Notes: generated by a model not told the origin, from the letters alone. Positions 53,791-64,000 are shown, counted from the stretch's first letter. The stretch is 64,000 bases of DNA from Hydractinia symbiolongicarpus (GCF_029227915.1 NC_079884.1:19466001-19530000); one strand, 5' to 3'. Numbers and translations: made by a program.

Positions 53791-54168
53791 ATAGATAGAT
53801 AGATAGATGTGCATATTTTACATGGCTAGCCTCACAAATATCGAGGGATATACCCTGTCTATTATTTCCAGGAGGGGCCATGGCTTAGATGGAGAGTCCT
53901 AGAGTATTTAATGCTCATTTTGAGCTACGCAGACCCAATTAGTAGGGCCCACGCTCTACTAGACAACTCCCGGCAACATCCAACGGCCCACACAGTGTGC
54001 CATCTCCCCAATTTCCCTCACATGGCTTGGGTTAACCCGGGGCTATGGTAACATTCACTCGCCCATGTTGAATCGCCGTCAAGAGGAATCGAACCCCGGT
54101 CTCTCGCACAGAGTACGAAAGCTATAACCACTAATCTACGGCGCCACTAATCTACGGCGCCACGGCGC
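53791..54168 (-). repeat. tRNA-derived SINE
   Basis: Reading the minus strand from about 54168, the head GGCGCCGTAGATTAGTGGTT contains a polymerase III A box (TAGATTAGTGG, 54138-54128), and GGTTCGATTCC (54095-54085) is a consensus B box about 33 bases on, as in tRNA genes. A ~270-base body follows, and the 3' end is a (TCTA)n tail (53793-53810). The CTAATCTACGGCGCCAC block is duplicated at the 5' edge (54131-54164). The family is not identified. Confidence 0.75.
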
Positions 54169-54831
54169 AGAAAACAAGGAATCGCGCAACAATCGGCAAA
54201 AAGCGGCAAAATGTAGTTAAACTACCGTGAAACCAGAGAGTTGAGCCTCGTGAAACACTCCTGAGTCCTGGGCGCAGGGAGCCTTTTTAAACGCCAATAG
54301 TGGAGTTGTGTGTTGCTTTCAACCGATTACTAGTTTAGATCCACATGATCTTCTCATTGGCAATTTCTACTTAGGCGATCCTACCTCACTTTAAGTTGGT
54401 TTTCTAATTTTTTTTTTTTTTGCAATATGTGTCCAGTCTTTAGGATCAATTTATAAACATTTCACATAGCCGTATTTTGAATGATACCCAAAATTGTTCG
54501 ATCAGGCTATATCTTTTGTGCAATTTGGAAATCTGGAAATGCTTTTATTGTCAGTGCCCTTAATTTAGAATGGTTGGGCGTATAAATACGGTTAGGCTTC
54601 CGATTTTATGTATTTCCTTTATATTAGGCATTTAAATACGTGTCATTGTAGAGTGATTCAGTACAGTACAGTCTGAATGTAATCTACCGCGTACACCCTA
54701 ATATCACACCTTTGCGTGGAGGACGGCAGTCGTATGTCTTTTGTTATAATTAAATCCCTTGAGCGTTTTGCGAGATTATATTTGCGTGTTAAAAAACAAT
54801 GTGCTCGCGAAGAAATATCGGAGCAATTATA

Positions 54832-55038
54832 CAGTGGAATCCCCCTAAAGCGGACACCCTATAAAGCGGACAGCCCTCTAAAGCGGACAAAAATTTTTGC
54901 ACCGGCAGAATTTAGGTCAAACTCTCATAAAAAAATCTCTATAAAGCGGACGATTATAAAGCGGACACTCTATAAAGCGGACAAAAATCTTTGCACCAAA
55001 TGACAGTTTCCCTTATAAACACTCCCTATAAAGCGGAC
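54832..55038 (+). repeat. HIRAN-side end: seven TAAAGCGGAC motifs
   Basis: Seven copies of (C/A)TAAAGCGGAC lie here, all in the same orientation, the first being part of the TIR. Two are extended to AAAGCGGACAAAAAT(T/C)TTTGCACC-type composites (about 54880 and 54974). They are probable transposase-binding sites (inference). Confidence 0.85.
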
Positions 55039-55090
55039 AATGGAAAAATAACGAGATGAAATGTCACTTTTTCTTAAAATTTAAAACATT

Positions 55091-55669
55091 TTACTTAGTA
55101 CATCTTTGAGTTTTGTTATTTACCGAGTCCAACACTTTCCTTATATTTTTCTCGGCCCACTCAACTGCCTTTTCAACACCAATTAATTGGTACTGGGCAG
55201 GAATTTCTAGTCCGTAGCCAGCACCACGAATCACTCGCTTCCCAGTCACTTTACATCCGATGGTACAGTTAGGAAGCGACATGAATTTGTTGAATAGTTT
55301 GCTAAGGTTTTTAGGGACGTGCCCAACTATTTTATCGTCATCTGTAACAGCTACAGCAAACTTGTCATGTTCGTTATCTTCTTCCGCTTTTAAACAAAAA
55401 TTCTCTTCTCCGACTTTTGGGCTCCATATGTCCATGTAAGCATGGTATCCACGGATAAACGAGTCGAAGCGATATTCTTTCTGTTTTATAAGGATAATCT
55501 CAATCTGTTGGTCAATGTTTTTGAGAAGCATCTCATTTAGTTGAACGTTCGACATATCTGTGTTCTCTTCAGCTTCTTTAACTTTAAAATAGCATTCGAA
55601 TCGTGAAGACATTGCAGCGTAAAATTTTAAACTGGAAAGAATTTCGAATTTTGAATTTCTAATGCACAT
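55091..55669 (-). CDS. HIRAN-domain protein of transposon 1
   Basis: The 192-codon frame starts at 55669; a second Met (MSSRFECYF, 55612) is an equally plausible start and would leave 62 bases for a shared promoter. The helix DQQIEIILIKQKEYRF precedes a HIRAN domain: IRGYHAYMDIWSPKVGE, then FCLKAEEDNEHDKFAVAV, KIVGHVPKNLSKLFNKFM and CKVTGKRVIRG. The (N/D)xxDxxAVAV and VGH(V/L)PK motifs match HIRAN of HLTF/Rad5-type proteins, which bind 3'-OH single-strand ends and aid fork reversal. No helicase or nuclease is attached. It is transcribed away from the transposase, five bases between ATGs. I infer an accessory factor acting on element ends or replication forks. Confidence 0.82.
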   Translation of the reverse strand: MCIRNSKFEILSSLKFYAAMSSRFECYFKVKEAEENTDMSNVQLNEMLLKNIDQQIEIILIKQKEYRFDSFIRGYHAYMDIWSPKVGEENFCLKAEEDNEHDKFAVAVTDDDKIVGHVPKNLSKLFNKFMSLPNCTIGCKVTGKRVIRGAGYGLEIPAQYQLIGVEKAVEWAEKNIRKVLDSVNNKTQRCTK

Positions 55670-55674
55670 TCAAC

Positions 55675-57282
55675 ATGGCAATGTCGAAGCAGCAGCTTGC
55701 TGGTAAACTAGCGAAGAAAACTTTATCATTAGATGATAAGATCAAGTTTTTGGATTTCGCCAAAAAAAATCCAGAACTTGGATGTAGAAAACTAGCAGAC
55801 ATTTACAAGATTGGAAAGACAGCCGCAGCAAATATTTTAAGAGACGAAAAGAAAATTCGTGAACAACATGAAATTTTTCGTGAGAAAACAAAAAAACGTA
55901 ACCGCCATGGCAAGTATCACAAGATAAATGAGATCTTATTCGAATGGTACAAAAGATGTTGCGCTTCTAACATCTACCCTAATGGTGTAATGCTTAAAGA
56001 GGAGGCGTTGGAAATTAAGGAAAAACTTCAGAACAGCGATTTTGATAATTTCTCCGCCTCTGACGGTTGGTTGGATCGTTGGAAAACAACATATTCCGTC
56101 AAAGAACGTCGTATTGTTGGTGAAGCTGGTGACGTTTCTACAGAAACGGTTACTTCCTGGATGGAGAGGATCAAAGAATTGGTTGAAGGTTATTCACTAG
56201 AAAATATTTGGAACATGGACGAGTCTGGCTGTTTTTTTAAAGCTCTACGGGCCAAAGGGTTAGTGGAAAAAGGAAAACAAGCAAAAGGTGGGAAAAAGTC
56301 AAAGCTTAGATTAACTGTCGCTTTTTTTGTAAATGCAGCTGGGGAAAAGATCGACCAGCCTGTTGTTATCTGGAAGAGTAAAGTCCCGCGTTGTTTTAAA
56401 AAATTGAAAGATCCATCGCGTCCAGCTAACGTTCACTACTTTTCAAATCCTAAATCTTGGATGACATCTCAAGTAATGGAAACTGTACTGGCACGTTTTA
56501 ACAGAAAACTTTTATTTGAGGACAGAAAAGTTATTCTTTTTCTGGACAACGCCACCTGTCATCCGGAGTCAATGATAGGCCAGTTTTCACAAATCAAAAT
56601 CATTTTCTTACCGAAGAATACAACTTCAAGGCTTCAACCACTCGATGCGGGGATCATCCAAAACTTCAAGGTGAAGTACAGAAAAAGACTGGTCAAATAC
56701 GTGCTTGCAAGGATCCAGGAGAATAAATCTGCAACTGAAATTATCAAGAGCGTAGACATACTTATGGCTATTCAATGGGTTCAAGATGCGTGGAAAGAAG
56801 TAACCAACTTGACCATCAAAAATTGTTTCGAGAAATGTGGCGTAGTTCAAGGAGAAAGTGAATTGATGGAAGATCAAGAAGATGACTTGGAATTTGAAGC
56901 TCTGGTGAAGGAATTAACTGAAGATATGTCTGCTGCAGAATACATCGATTTTGACGCCGATGTTCCAGCTTCGGAGCCAAGAATTAACGAATTAGAAATA
57001 AATTGGCGACATAAAATCCGAGAAGCTAGCATTAACGCAATTGAAAATCCAGAGATGGCATGTCAGGTCGAAGAGATTTCCGAGGATGATGATGAGAGTG
57101 AAGACGTGGTTGAAGAAGAAATGCTTGGTTTCACCGAGCTAATCACTATGCTTGATAAAATTAAGCGATCTACTATTTTTGATGATACATGCCAAGAAAT
57201 GTTGTCAACCATTACGAAAAAGATTGAGGAACTTCAGCTTCAAAATAGAAAACAATCCTCAATCAAAGATTATTTCAAATAG
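55675..57282 (+). CDS. Tigger/pogo-like transposase 1 (DD32D)
   Basis: 535 residues, close to the usual pogo/Tigger length. Residues ~13-60 form a Psq-type HTH (SLDDKIKFLDFAKKNPELGC...), ~75-140 a CENP-B-type HTH (HKINEILFEWYKRCC... ending GWLDRWK). The DDE catalytic core has D182 (WNMDESG), D291 (FLDNATCHPE) and D324 (QPLDAGIIQ), with 32 residues between the last two. An acidic tail (EISEDDDESEDVVEEE) follows. The last nine residues, QSSIKDYFK, fit the PCNA-interacting PIP box (QxxIxxYF), a feature known from the Drosophila pogo transposase. All catalytic residues are present. It should cut at the TIRs and reinsert at TA. I chose the first ATG, though MSK two codons later is possible. Confidence 0.93.
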   Translation: MAMSKQQLAGKLAKKTLSLDDKIKFLDFAKKNPELGCRKLADIYKIGKTAAANILRDEKKIREQHEIFREKTKKRNRHGKYHKINEILFEWYKRCCASNIYPNGVMLKEEALEIKEKLQNSDFDNFSASDGWLDRWKTTYSVKERRIVGEAGDVSTETVTSWMERIKELVEGYSLENIWNMDESGCFFKALRAKGLVEKGKQAKGGKKSKLRLTVAFFVNAAGEKIDQPVVIWKSKVPRCFKKLKDPSRPANVHYFSNPKSWMTSQVMETVLARFNRKLLFEDRKVILFLDNATCHPESMIGQFSQIKIIFLPKNTTSRLQPLDAGIIQNFKVKYRKRLVKYVLARIQENKSATEIIKSVDILMAIQWVQDAWKEVTNLTIKNCFEKCGVVQGESELMEDQEDDLEFEALVKELTEDMSAAEYIDFDADVPASEPRINELEINWRHKIREASINAIENPEMACQVEEISEDDDESEDVVEEEMLGFTELITMLDKIKRSTIFDDTCQEMLSTITKKIEELQLQNRKQSSIKDYFK

Positions 57283-57578
57283 GGAGAAAAACGTGTATTG
57301 AAAGACCTATAAGATAAATGAAATATATCTTCGTAATATAACTTGGTTTCTTAGTTTATAACCTTAGCAACACTTAAAGGTTGGTTGCAACACCGACAAA
57401 TTTGAGCTGCTAAACTTACTTTACACAGCCAACTTGGGTTCTTTGCTCGATAAGCTAAATCTATTGATGTTGCCGTCTACCCTACTGTTGCAAGTCACCC
57501 CATGATACCCGCCAGTACTACAAAAAAAGCTTTTTTGGTCAAAATTAGGTCTAAAACTAATTTTTTGGTCAACTTCCT

Positions 57579-57651
57579 ATAAAGCGGACATCCCTCTAAA
57601 GCGGACACTTTTTTTTGCACCAATGGTGTCCGCTTTAGAGGGATTCCACTG
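57579..57651. repeat. Transposase-side end: three TAAAGCGGAC motifs
   Basis: Two direct copies (about 57579 and 57596, the second extended to a TTTTGCACC composite) and one terminal inverted copy (57629-57641) that is part of the TIR. Confidence 0.85.
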
Positions 57652-57882
57652 TATTTTTTTTTTTAATAGCGAGATGCATTGTGTAAATGTATTGATAAGC
57701 TATTCCCTTAAGTAGTAGTGTGACGTGATTATATGGTGGGGATCTTTCGCGAAGTTTTATAAAACATTGCGCGAGAATGTATTGTTGATTCAATTACTTA
57801 AAAAAAAAAATTCCAGCGCGTTTAATCTAAGAAACATTTGAGAAGCATGGTTCACAACTATTAAATGCCGCTTTTCGTTTAT

Positions 57883-57988
57883 AAACTTTTAAAATGCGAT
57901 CTAAAAAAACATTTCTATCGCCTCTTTTCGATTTTAAACTTTTAAAATACGATCTAAAAAAGCATTTCTATCGCCGCTATTCGTTTTA
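57883..57988 (+). repeat. Tandem duplication, 53-bp unit
   Basis: AAACTTTTAAAATGCGATCT and the next ~33 bases recur 53 bases later. Confidence 0.85.
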
Positions 57989-58951
57989 TTGCCGCTTTTC
58001 GTTTTTATGTGTTTTAATTTTACTACAAAAGCTCTTGCATAGATTATGTATCAACATTAGGATAAGGATGAAAAAGTTACTGTGGGACATGGGTTTTAAA
58101 CCTTAAAAATTTCCAGGGAGAAATTTGAAAACTAATGAATGACAAAATCCAAAAAGTTTATCTTCAAATTTTTAATTTTGTTAATGTAAAAGTAATCCAC
58201 ATGAAAAAAGTTTCTGATATTTTTTATGAAGAAATCTTCCATATTAGCCATTATACATTTGCCCTAGAGTGATTAATAAATAAGGTCAGGCTTCTATTTT
58301 CAGAACTGCTATTTACATTTAACATCAAGGCATCCAAAACAGCTTCATTTAGGAAAGGTGTCACAATTCGTTTTGCTATGATTGAACACAAATTTTGCTC
58401 AGTAAAAGCTTTAAGAAATTACCTGTTATTTCGGGGGGCTAAGGCTGGCCCATTGTTCGTTTTATCAATGGGGTTTTATTACCCGAATTGTAAAAGGCTA
58501 ATTTATAGGCACTTGCATGTAGTTTTCTTTTTCATGTCTATTTGTTAAGCCTGTTATGGCGTGTTGAATTATCTCGTCGTAGTTCTTGTTAAAAATATTG
58601 CCTCATGGATAATGAATTTTCATTTGGGGAATTTGGGGGTGCTGGGCTGCCCTGGGCAGCCACAAAGTGTAGAGATGTGCGTGTACCCCTGGAAGAGTAT
58701 GGTGAATTCAGTACAGGTGCGAGGAGATGAACGACGGTGCACCACGCGAGCAGGACAGATGACTGGGGAAATAACAGCAGGGGCATGCGGCGCTGACAGT
58801 CAGAGGTGGTGCACCAAGAGGTTAATAGCAGGTGTGAAATGCAAAAGAAGCTAGAGCTCATAAAGAGTAGGTTCTTGTGAGGTATGATAGAGGAAATGGA
58901 ATCACAGGAGAGGAGCTCCGGATGTGATTGAGAGATTAGTTAAGCCAGAAA

Positions 58952-59038
58952 ACACTACTAGGAGAAGAGCTCCGGATGTAGTGGAGAAGAGCGAACACTA
59001 CTAGGAGAAGAGCTCCGGATGTAGTGGAGAAGAGCGAA
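58952..59038 (+). repeat. Tandem duplication, 43-bp unit
   Basis: ACACTACTAGGAGAAGAGCT and the following bases occur twice, 43 bases apart. A partial third copy (GAGGAGCTCCGGATGTGATTG) is just upstream near 58911. Confidence 0.85.
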
Positions 59039-60709
59039 TTTATTGGGAACACGCACGTGAGCTTGAGACAATATCTTCTCTTCAGCCTAGCATCCTCACC
59101 CGATTCCGCCAAATTATCCTCAGTATATTCTTACAAAATTGAAATAAATTTTCTACTCCAAGGTTGTGTTTTTATTGGGAACTACAGCAATTAAATAGAG
59201 ATTTTTAGCATAATTCTAAGCTTTTGTTATAAAATTTTTTACTTTTTTCCTGTATAAAAATAGACATCTGCTTTTTTGATTAATATGCAGTTCTGTAATA
59301 ACGGTTCAGGGGCCAAAAGACCCTGGGGACACGAGGATGACTGCTATGTATCAACCAGATTTTCAAGAGATACAAGTTGAATAATATGTGAAAAAGGTTT
59401 TCTCACTTTATTCATCAACCTCGCTCCCACCATTGACCTGTCTTTTAAACTGTCACCAAAATCAAAACTGGTGTGAAATAATTTTCAGACACCAAGCATG
59501 CTTACAGAAGACTGTTTGGTTTATCAACTTGATCCATGCTGTCCGTTGCTTTTTTTTCCTTAGTAAGTTGAAAAAATAAAATCCCCTTTTTTAGTGATCA
59601 AGACAGTGCAATATTGCATAAGATGCCATTTGTATAACTAATAATAATAATGATAGACAGCACAGTGAAACATAAAAATGTAATAAATCTTAAGTCTCCA
59701 CAAAAAACAGTCTAGTACCGAAGCTTAGTATGCCTATGCTAGGAGGTGCTTTAAATTTATTACGTCAGAGCTTCACTTTTTATGCAAAAAAGGAATGTTC
59801 AAAAATAATAGACAATAAGGGTTTAAAAATTTTGCTGACGTCAGCAATGGCCCATCAAAACCCCAAATTTCTTTTTTAGGAATTTGGTATTCATGTTGCC
59901 TTCATCGTATAAATCTTGAAACACTGATCAAGAAAATGTATAGGATCATGTACTTTTGAGAAACGGTTGCAGAGATATTAGGGTTTAAAGGTTTTTTGAT
60001 GACGTCATCAATCCGTCCATTCTGAAACAGATTTGGGGACCCAAGTTTTGTAAAATGACCCAAATTGGTCCTAGGTGTCCCTAGGTACCCACGCGGTGAA
60101 AAATCATTGACATCACCACCTTGTTTCCAAGTTATTTGGCCTCAAAGTTTTAGGTGCACAATCAAGTGGAGCACTTACAATAATATACAGCTTTGGCTAA
60201 AAGAAAAAAAATTTCCCATGAAATTTAAAAATTACGCTGAAAATCTGTGTTGAGCTTCCATTAAGCTACAAAAGCCATGCAAGATTGACTTTACTGCTAA
60301 TAAAAAGGCTCTCACATTAAAACATATCAAACTTCACACCAAGTTAATTACAAAACCTTTAACTTTTGTTTTAGAACACTAGCTTGGCCATAAGAAAAAA
60401 TACAATAATTTGCAGACCAGGCACCTTGTCACACTTCCAGTTCTTAGCCACTGTGCAAAGTTATCATTTTGTACAAAGATGGACAATATTACACGGTGTG
60501 AGTTCTATAGGATGGTTCCCAATATTCATAAAACCAACATTTTACAACTACAAATGTTTGACTGTAGATAGCATTTAATATTTATATACACTAAAATTCT
60601 AATAACAACTATGCCTCATTTCTATGCTATTCTGGTCTGTAGAATAAAATTACCACCCCTAAACTAACCTTAATTGAGAACACCCTAGCTATATTTTCTA
60701 TATAGCTAG

Positions 60710-61160
<451 letters not shown>

Positions 61161-61356
61161 TCGTTTTCCCGCCAGATTTTCAACTTAACCTTAATGGGAT
61201 GGACTTTTCTTAAGTAATTGAGGCATTGTGGTTCAGTTGAGCGTGTAAACACAAAGAATTTTTACTTTTTGAAGAAAGAATAAATTTGAACAAATTGTTA
61301 ACAGGTTTTAAAATATGAAAGTTATAAAGAAAATGTATTTAGTAAATACAAGGAGT

Positions 61357-62931
61357 TCAACTCTTAAAAAAATCTTTAATGCTACATTGTTTTTTACTAT
61401 CGATGTAGTGTTTTTGACATGTACGTGTTATCATGTTTAACTGCTTTCTGATTTCAAGACCATTCTCGTCAAACAAAGACCATCTTTCCAACAATTCTAA
61501 GGCCTCTTCCAACTCTGACTGCTTTGGCTTCTTCGGGGGGATGTCATGTGCCTCAATTTCATCATCATCGTCATCTTCAAGATTCGGCGCGTTTTGATCT
61601 TTGTCCTCATTAAGTACGATTTCCACGATTTCCTCATCAGTCAATTCAATTGATTTACTCGTGCATACCTCAAAATCAATATCCACAAAATCATCTGCGT
61701 TAAAGATGTCGCCGTCAACTTCTCTTTTTTTCAACTCGCTTATGCTGTCAGAAAGAGATTTAAATGGGTCATCAGCATCATTGAGACTCGTGATCTGTGC
61801 TTCTTTTGAGATGCCTGCCTTCTTAAAGCAGTTTTTAATGGTGTCTTTTGAAACAGCGTCCCATGATTTGACCAAGATTTGCATCCCTTCAAGAATGTTA
61901 ATTTTAGGGACCTCTTTACCGCCGTCAATGAACTTTATTTGACGTTTCACAAGATTTGACCGGTAATATGCCTTTAATGCTCGGATTACACCTTGATCCA
62001 TGGGCTGGGTCTTAGACGTTGTATTTGGTGGTAGAAAAACTAATTCTACTGCTTTAAGACCAGTGACTTCTGGATGAGCTGGGCAATTGTCAATTATCAA
62101 GACAATCTTTCGACCCGCAGTTTCAAATTTAACATCGAGTTTTTTCACATAATCGGTAAAGATTTCAGAATCCATCCAGGCCTTCTTTTGAGCTTTGTAC
62201 TGACAGGGAAGACTTCTGACTCCTTTGAAACAGCGCGGTGTAACCGATTTTCCGATAACGAACATGGGCAAATTTTCACCTAGGGCATTTCCTGCTGCAA
62301 GTCCTGTTAAACGAACTTTGCTGAACTTTCCACCAGCACATCTTTCACCTTTGGCATGATAGGTATTTGTTGGAAGCATCTGGTAGAACAAGCCGAATTC
62401 ATCAGCATTGAAAATGTCTTGTAAATCATAGCGTGACAAAATGGTTGGCAGGTGTGTTTCTTCCCAGCTTGCTGTCATCCCTGGTGTACAAGACTTTTCC
62501 TCTCCAGAAATAATTCTGTAAATGATGTTTTGTCTGTACTTCCATCTGTCTAGCCAGCCTTCTGAAGCTTTAAAATCAGGTTCGTTGAATTGCTTTGCAA
62601 AATCCAATGCTTTTTCTCGAATGATTTGACTACTAATCGGCACAGTTCTTTCACGAGCGTTAACGAACCACTTGTAAACTGCTTTATCAATGTTATCGTA
62701 TTTTCCGGAAGAAAGCTTTTGTCTTTCAACTCCATACTGGCCTGATTCATACTTGGTAAAAATGTCACTTTTATTCTTAACCCAGTATGAAAGTGTGTTA
62801 GGTGGGACATCATACTTTTTAGCAATAGACTTTTTAGTTGTTCTTTCTTTTTCAAGCTTTTTCAAAGCAAGATATTTTTCTTTGATCGTCAGAACAGTTT
62901 TCTTCCTTGACGTTGTCTGAGCGGTTGCCAT
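61357..62931 (-). CDS. Tigger/pogo-like transposase 2 (DD30D)
   Basis: 524 residues. There is a Psq-like HTH at ~13-55 (TIKEKYLALKKLEKERTTKK, SIAKKYDVPPNTLSYW), a CENP-B-type HTH at ~75-135 (DKAVYKWFVNARE... GWLDRWKYR), and a DDE core with D177 (FNADEFG), D281 (LIIDNCPAHPE) and D312 (TQPMDQGVIRAL), with 30 residues between the last two. An acidic tail (NLEDDDDDEIEAHD) follows. The C-terminus QCSIKDFFKS again fits a PIP box (QxxIxxFF). The frame is intact and all catalytic acids are present, so it may be active. It resembles transposase 1 in plan and C-terminus rather than in detailed sequence. Confidence 0.93.
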   Translation of the reverse strand: MATAQTTSRKKTVLTIKEKYLALKKLEKERTTKKSIAKKYDVPPNTLSYWVKNKSDIFTKYESGQYGVERQKLSSGKYDNIDKAVYKWFVNARERTVPISSQIIREKALDFAKQFNEPDFKASEGWLDRWKYRQNIIYRIISGEEKSCTPGMTASWEETHLPTILSRYDLQDIFNADEFGLFYQMLPTNTYHAKGERCAGGKFSKVRLTGLAAGNALGENLPMFVIGKSVTPRCFKGVRSLPCQYKAQKKAWMDSEIFTDYVKKLDVKFETAGRKIVLIIDNCPAHPEVTGLKAVELVFLPPNTTSKTQPMDQGVIRALKAYYRSNLVKRQIKFIDGGKEVPKINILEGMQILVKSWDAVSKDTIKNCFKKAGISKEAQITSLNDADDPFKSLSDSISELKKREVDGDIFNADDFVDIDFEVCTSKSIELTDEEIVEIVLNEDKDQNAPNLEDDDDDEIEAHDIPPKKPKQSELEEALELLERWSLFDENGLEIRKQLNMITRTCQKHYIDSKKQCSIKDFFKS

Positions 62932-62997
62932 CTTTAATGTGGATTTGAAGAGCCTTTAAAAAGTTTGTTTACATCCACCCACTTGTTTTTTAATCGA

Positions 62998-63090
62998 GCT
63001 TTCGAAACGTTCGAAAATTAGATGAAACGTTTGAAAATCAAAGGAAACGTTCAAATTTTGAATGATCCTTTTAAAACGTTCGAATGTTAT
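62998..63090. promoter_or_regulatory. Four GAAACGTTCGAAA-type repeats in the divergent promoter region
   Basis: Near-copies at about 63004 (GAAACGTTCGAAAATTA), 63023 (GAAACGTTTGAAAATCA), 63043 (GAAACGTTCAAATTTTG) and 63073 (AAAACGTTCGAATG), spaced ~20 bases (about two helical turns). They lie between the two divergent start codons and share the TTCGAA core with the terminal motifs. They are possible regulator or transposase-binding sites (inference). Confidence 0.55.
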
Positions 63091-63147
63091 AAAACGAAAC
63101 GAAACAACACAACAACAAAGCAGTCACACCACAATTAGGACGAAGAA

Positions 63148-63601
63148 GTGAAAATTACAATGGATCTTGTTTCAATGATAATCAACGAAACACAGCCGAT
63201 AGAAATCATTCTTATCAAGTATTATGAGAGTAACTCAACCGTTATGGGATATCATGAGTATCAAAAGAAATGGAACGCTGTTATTGGTGAAGTCCTAGAA
63301 GCTAAAATGGAACCAACAAACGACATAGACAAATATGCAGTGGCGGTCTGCAAAAAAGGAGATATTGTTGGTCATTTGCCTAAAGGAAAAACAGGAAAAT
63401 TTGCCAAAACGATATTTTACTTTCTGAAGTAGAGAGATGTTGATGATTTGCAAGATGTTGTGTACTTGCAAAGTAAAAGTGACAGGGAAAAGAACTAACT
63501 TTGGAGATGAGAAGGGATTGAGGATCCCCTGTTTGCTTCAATTCTCTGGACCGAAGGAGAATATTGAACTTTTGAAGAAATTGCTTGAAGAGTGTAAATA
63601 G
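63148..63601 (+). pseudogene. HIRAN-domain protein of transposon 2, broken
   Basis: The frame starts at an ATG in ACAATGGATC, usable for initiation. QPIEIILIKYYESNSTVMGY, HEYQKKWNAVIGE, DIDKYAVAV and DIVGHLPKGKTGKFAKTIF match the HIRAN protein of transposon 1 (QQIEIILIKQKEY, GYHAYMDIW, KFAVAV, VGHVPK). The frame meets a TAG at 63430-63432. The remaining domain continues one frame over from about 63467 (CKVKVTGKRTNFGDEKGLRI to the stop at 63599-63601), matching CKVTGKR of transposon 1. So there is a stop plus a one-base shift, unless an unusual splice removes them. The transposase next to it is intact. Confidence 0.78.
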
Positions 63602-63691
63602 CCATAAATATTGAAACCTGATTTTTTGAAGAAAAAAAGTGTTTTAATCGCAGAAAATCAATGTTCTCACTCGACGATCTCCCAATAAGAA

Positions 63692-63904
63692 AAATTCGAA
63701 TAACTGAGGGTTACTTAGCCTATAATTGGCCCCAAGGGGAATAAAAATCACTTCGAATAACCGAATTATTCGAATAACTGAAGTTCGAATAACCGAGAGT
63801 GTTTTTGCCTGAGTTGGGTAAGCAGATCCAAGGGGAACGCCATCTCACTTCGAATAACCGAATTATTCGAATAAGTGCAGGTTCGAATAACCGGGAGTCT
63901 ACTG
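63692..63904 (+). repeat. HIRAN-side end: seven TTCGAATAACYG motifs
   Basis: Seven same-orientation copies (about 63695, 63752, 63769, 63784, 63849, 63866, 63882), the last forming the TIR. Two are preceded by a CCAAGGGGAA...CACTTCG composite (about 63731 and 63829). Confidence 0.85.
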
Positions 63905-63906
63905 TA

Positions 63907-64000
63907 TATATATATACAACGCTACAGCCTCTGCTGCCATCTATTTCCTCAGTCTGTTATCTTTTGCCAACTTTTCTCTACACTGGTATTCATTACAGTT
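63907..64000. other. Non-coding right flank
   Basis: A short TA run, then unique-looking sequence. No gene. Confidence 0.5.

Larger units (their letters stand above)
54832..57651. mobile_element. Tigger/pogo-like transposon 1 with transposase and HIRAN gene
   Basis: A 2820-bp element bounded by TA (54830-54831 and 57652-57653). Its TIRs of about 27 bases have one mismatch and begin CAGTGGAATCCC, continuing into CTAAAGCGGACACC. It carries two divergent genes: a minus-strand HIRAN-domain protein (55091-55669) and a plus-strand DDD transposase (55675-57282). Both frames are intact. Near-identical TIRs and open frames indicate recent or current mobility. The CAGT start and TA duplication are typical of pogo/Tigger within Tc1/mariner. 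The second gene is not a standard part of that superfamily. Confidence 0.92.

Noticed and set aside
53791-54168. A functional tRNA gene at the A/B boxes
   Set aside because: The boxes are good, but the sequence continues into a SINE body and (TCTA)n tail, and I could not fold a clean cloverleaf with an anticodon.
58561-58854. 97-codon ORF in a GC-richer stretch
   Set aside because: Low-complexity composition with open frames on both strands and no domain; more likely part of a non-coding interspersed element.
61601-61942. Opposite-strand open frames over transposase 2 (also over transposase 1 at 56626-56877)
   Set aside because: They are shadows of the transposase frames on the other strand.

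Overview
This window looks like repeat-rich, AT-rich metazoan nuclear DNA, most plausibly from a cnidarian (perhaps a hydrozoan). Genes have GT-AG introns, intergenic DNA dominates, and there are long (TA)n arrays, a tRNA-derived SINE and many DNA transposons (Tigger/pogo-like, THAP/Kolobok-like, PIF/Harbinger-like and others). The species assignment is inference from composition and gene families.

Layout. 0.6-5.3 kb: a THAP-domain DNA transposon with terminal inverted repeats (TIRs), split by a second element (829-3977) that has ~280-bp TIRs and encodes a broken FEN1/XPG-like nuclease. 5.5-7.6 kb: a broken integrase-core (DDE) gene whose intron holds nested repeat elements. 7.6-24.7 kb: mostly non-coding, with a 72-bp foldback, a (TA)n array, a short LINE-like fragment and a 3-kb higher-order tandem array (101-bp monomer, 303-bp unit). 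24.7-36.2 kb (+): gene A, at least 17 exons whose lengths sum to an open frame of 3411 bases. It joins a KMT5A/SET8-like SET domain, C2H2 zinc fingers, a tyrosine-recombinase (Crypton/phage-integrase fold) domain and a C-terminal W/HTH-like domain. 40.8-51.0 kb (-): gene B, a convergent and eroded paralogue, interrupted by a TTAA-flanked THAP/Kolobok-like element (43.9-45.6 kb) and a Harbinger fragment (47.3-47.6 kb). 53.8-54.2 kb: a SINE.

The most interesting part is a pair of distinct Tigger/pogo-like transposons, 54832-57651 and 61080-63904 (2820 and 2825 bp, both flanked by TA). Each carries two divergent genes: a DD(30-32)D transposase with a C-terminal PCNA-binding-like (PIP) motif, and a small protein with a HIRAN domain, the module that recognises 3' DNA ends in HLTF/Rad5. 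Their TIR sequences differ completely, yet both have ten copies of their own short terminal motif in the same layout: seven at the HIRAN end, three at the transposase end, and only the transposase-end terminal copy inverted. I infer a two-component transposon lineage that interacts with replication or repair forks.

The other theme is a SET methyltransferase fused to a tyrosine recombinase, present as two inverted paralogues. Several other repeats here (motifs AAAGTGGA, AACGCGGTT, TTTCGCGA, AAGGCGACA) share the habit of clustering short motifs, in some cases near inverted termini.
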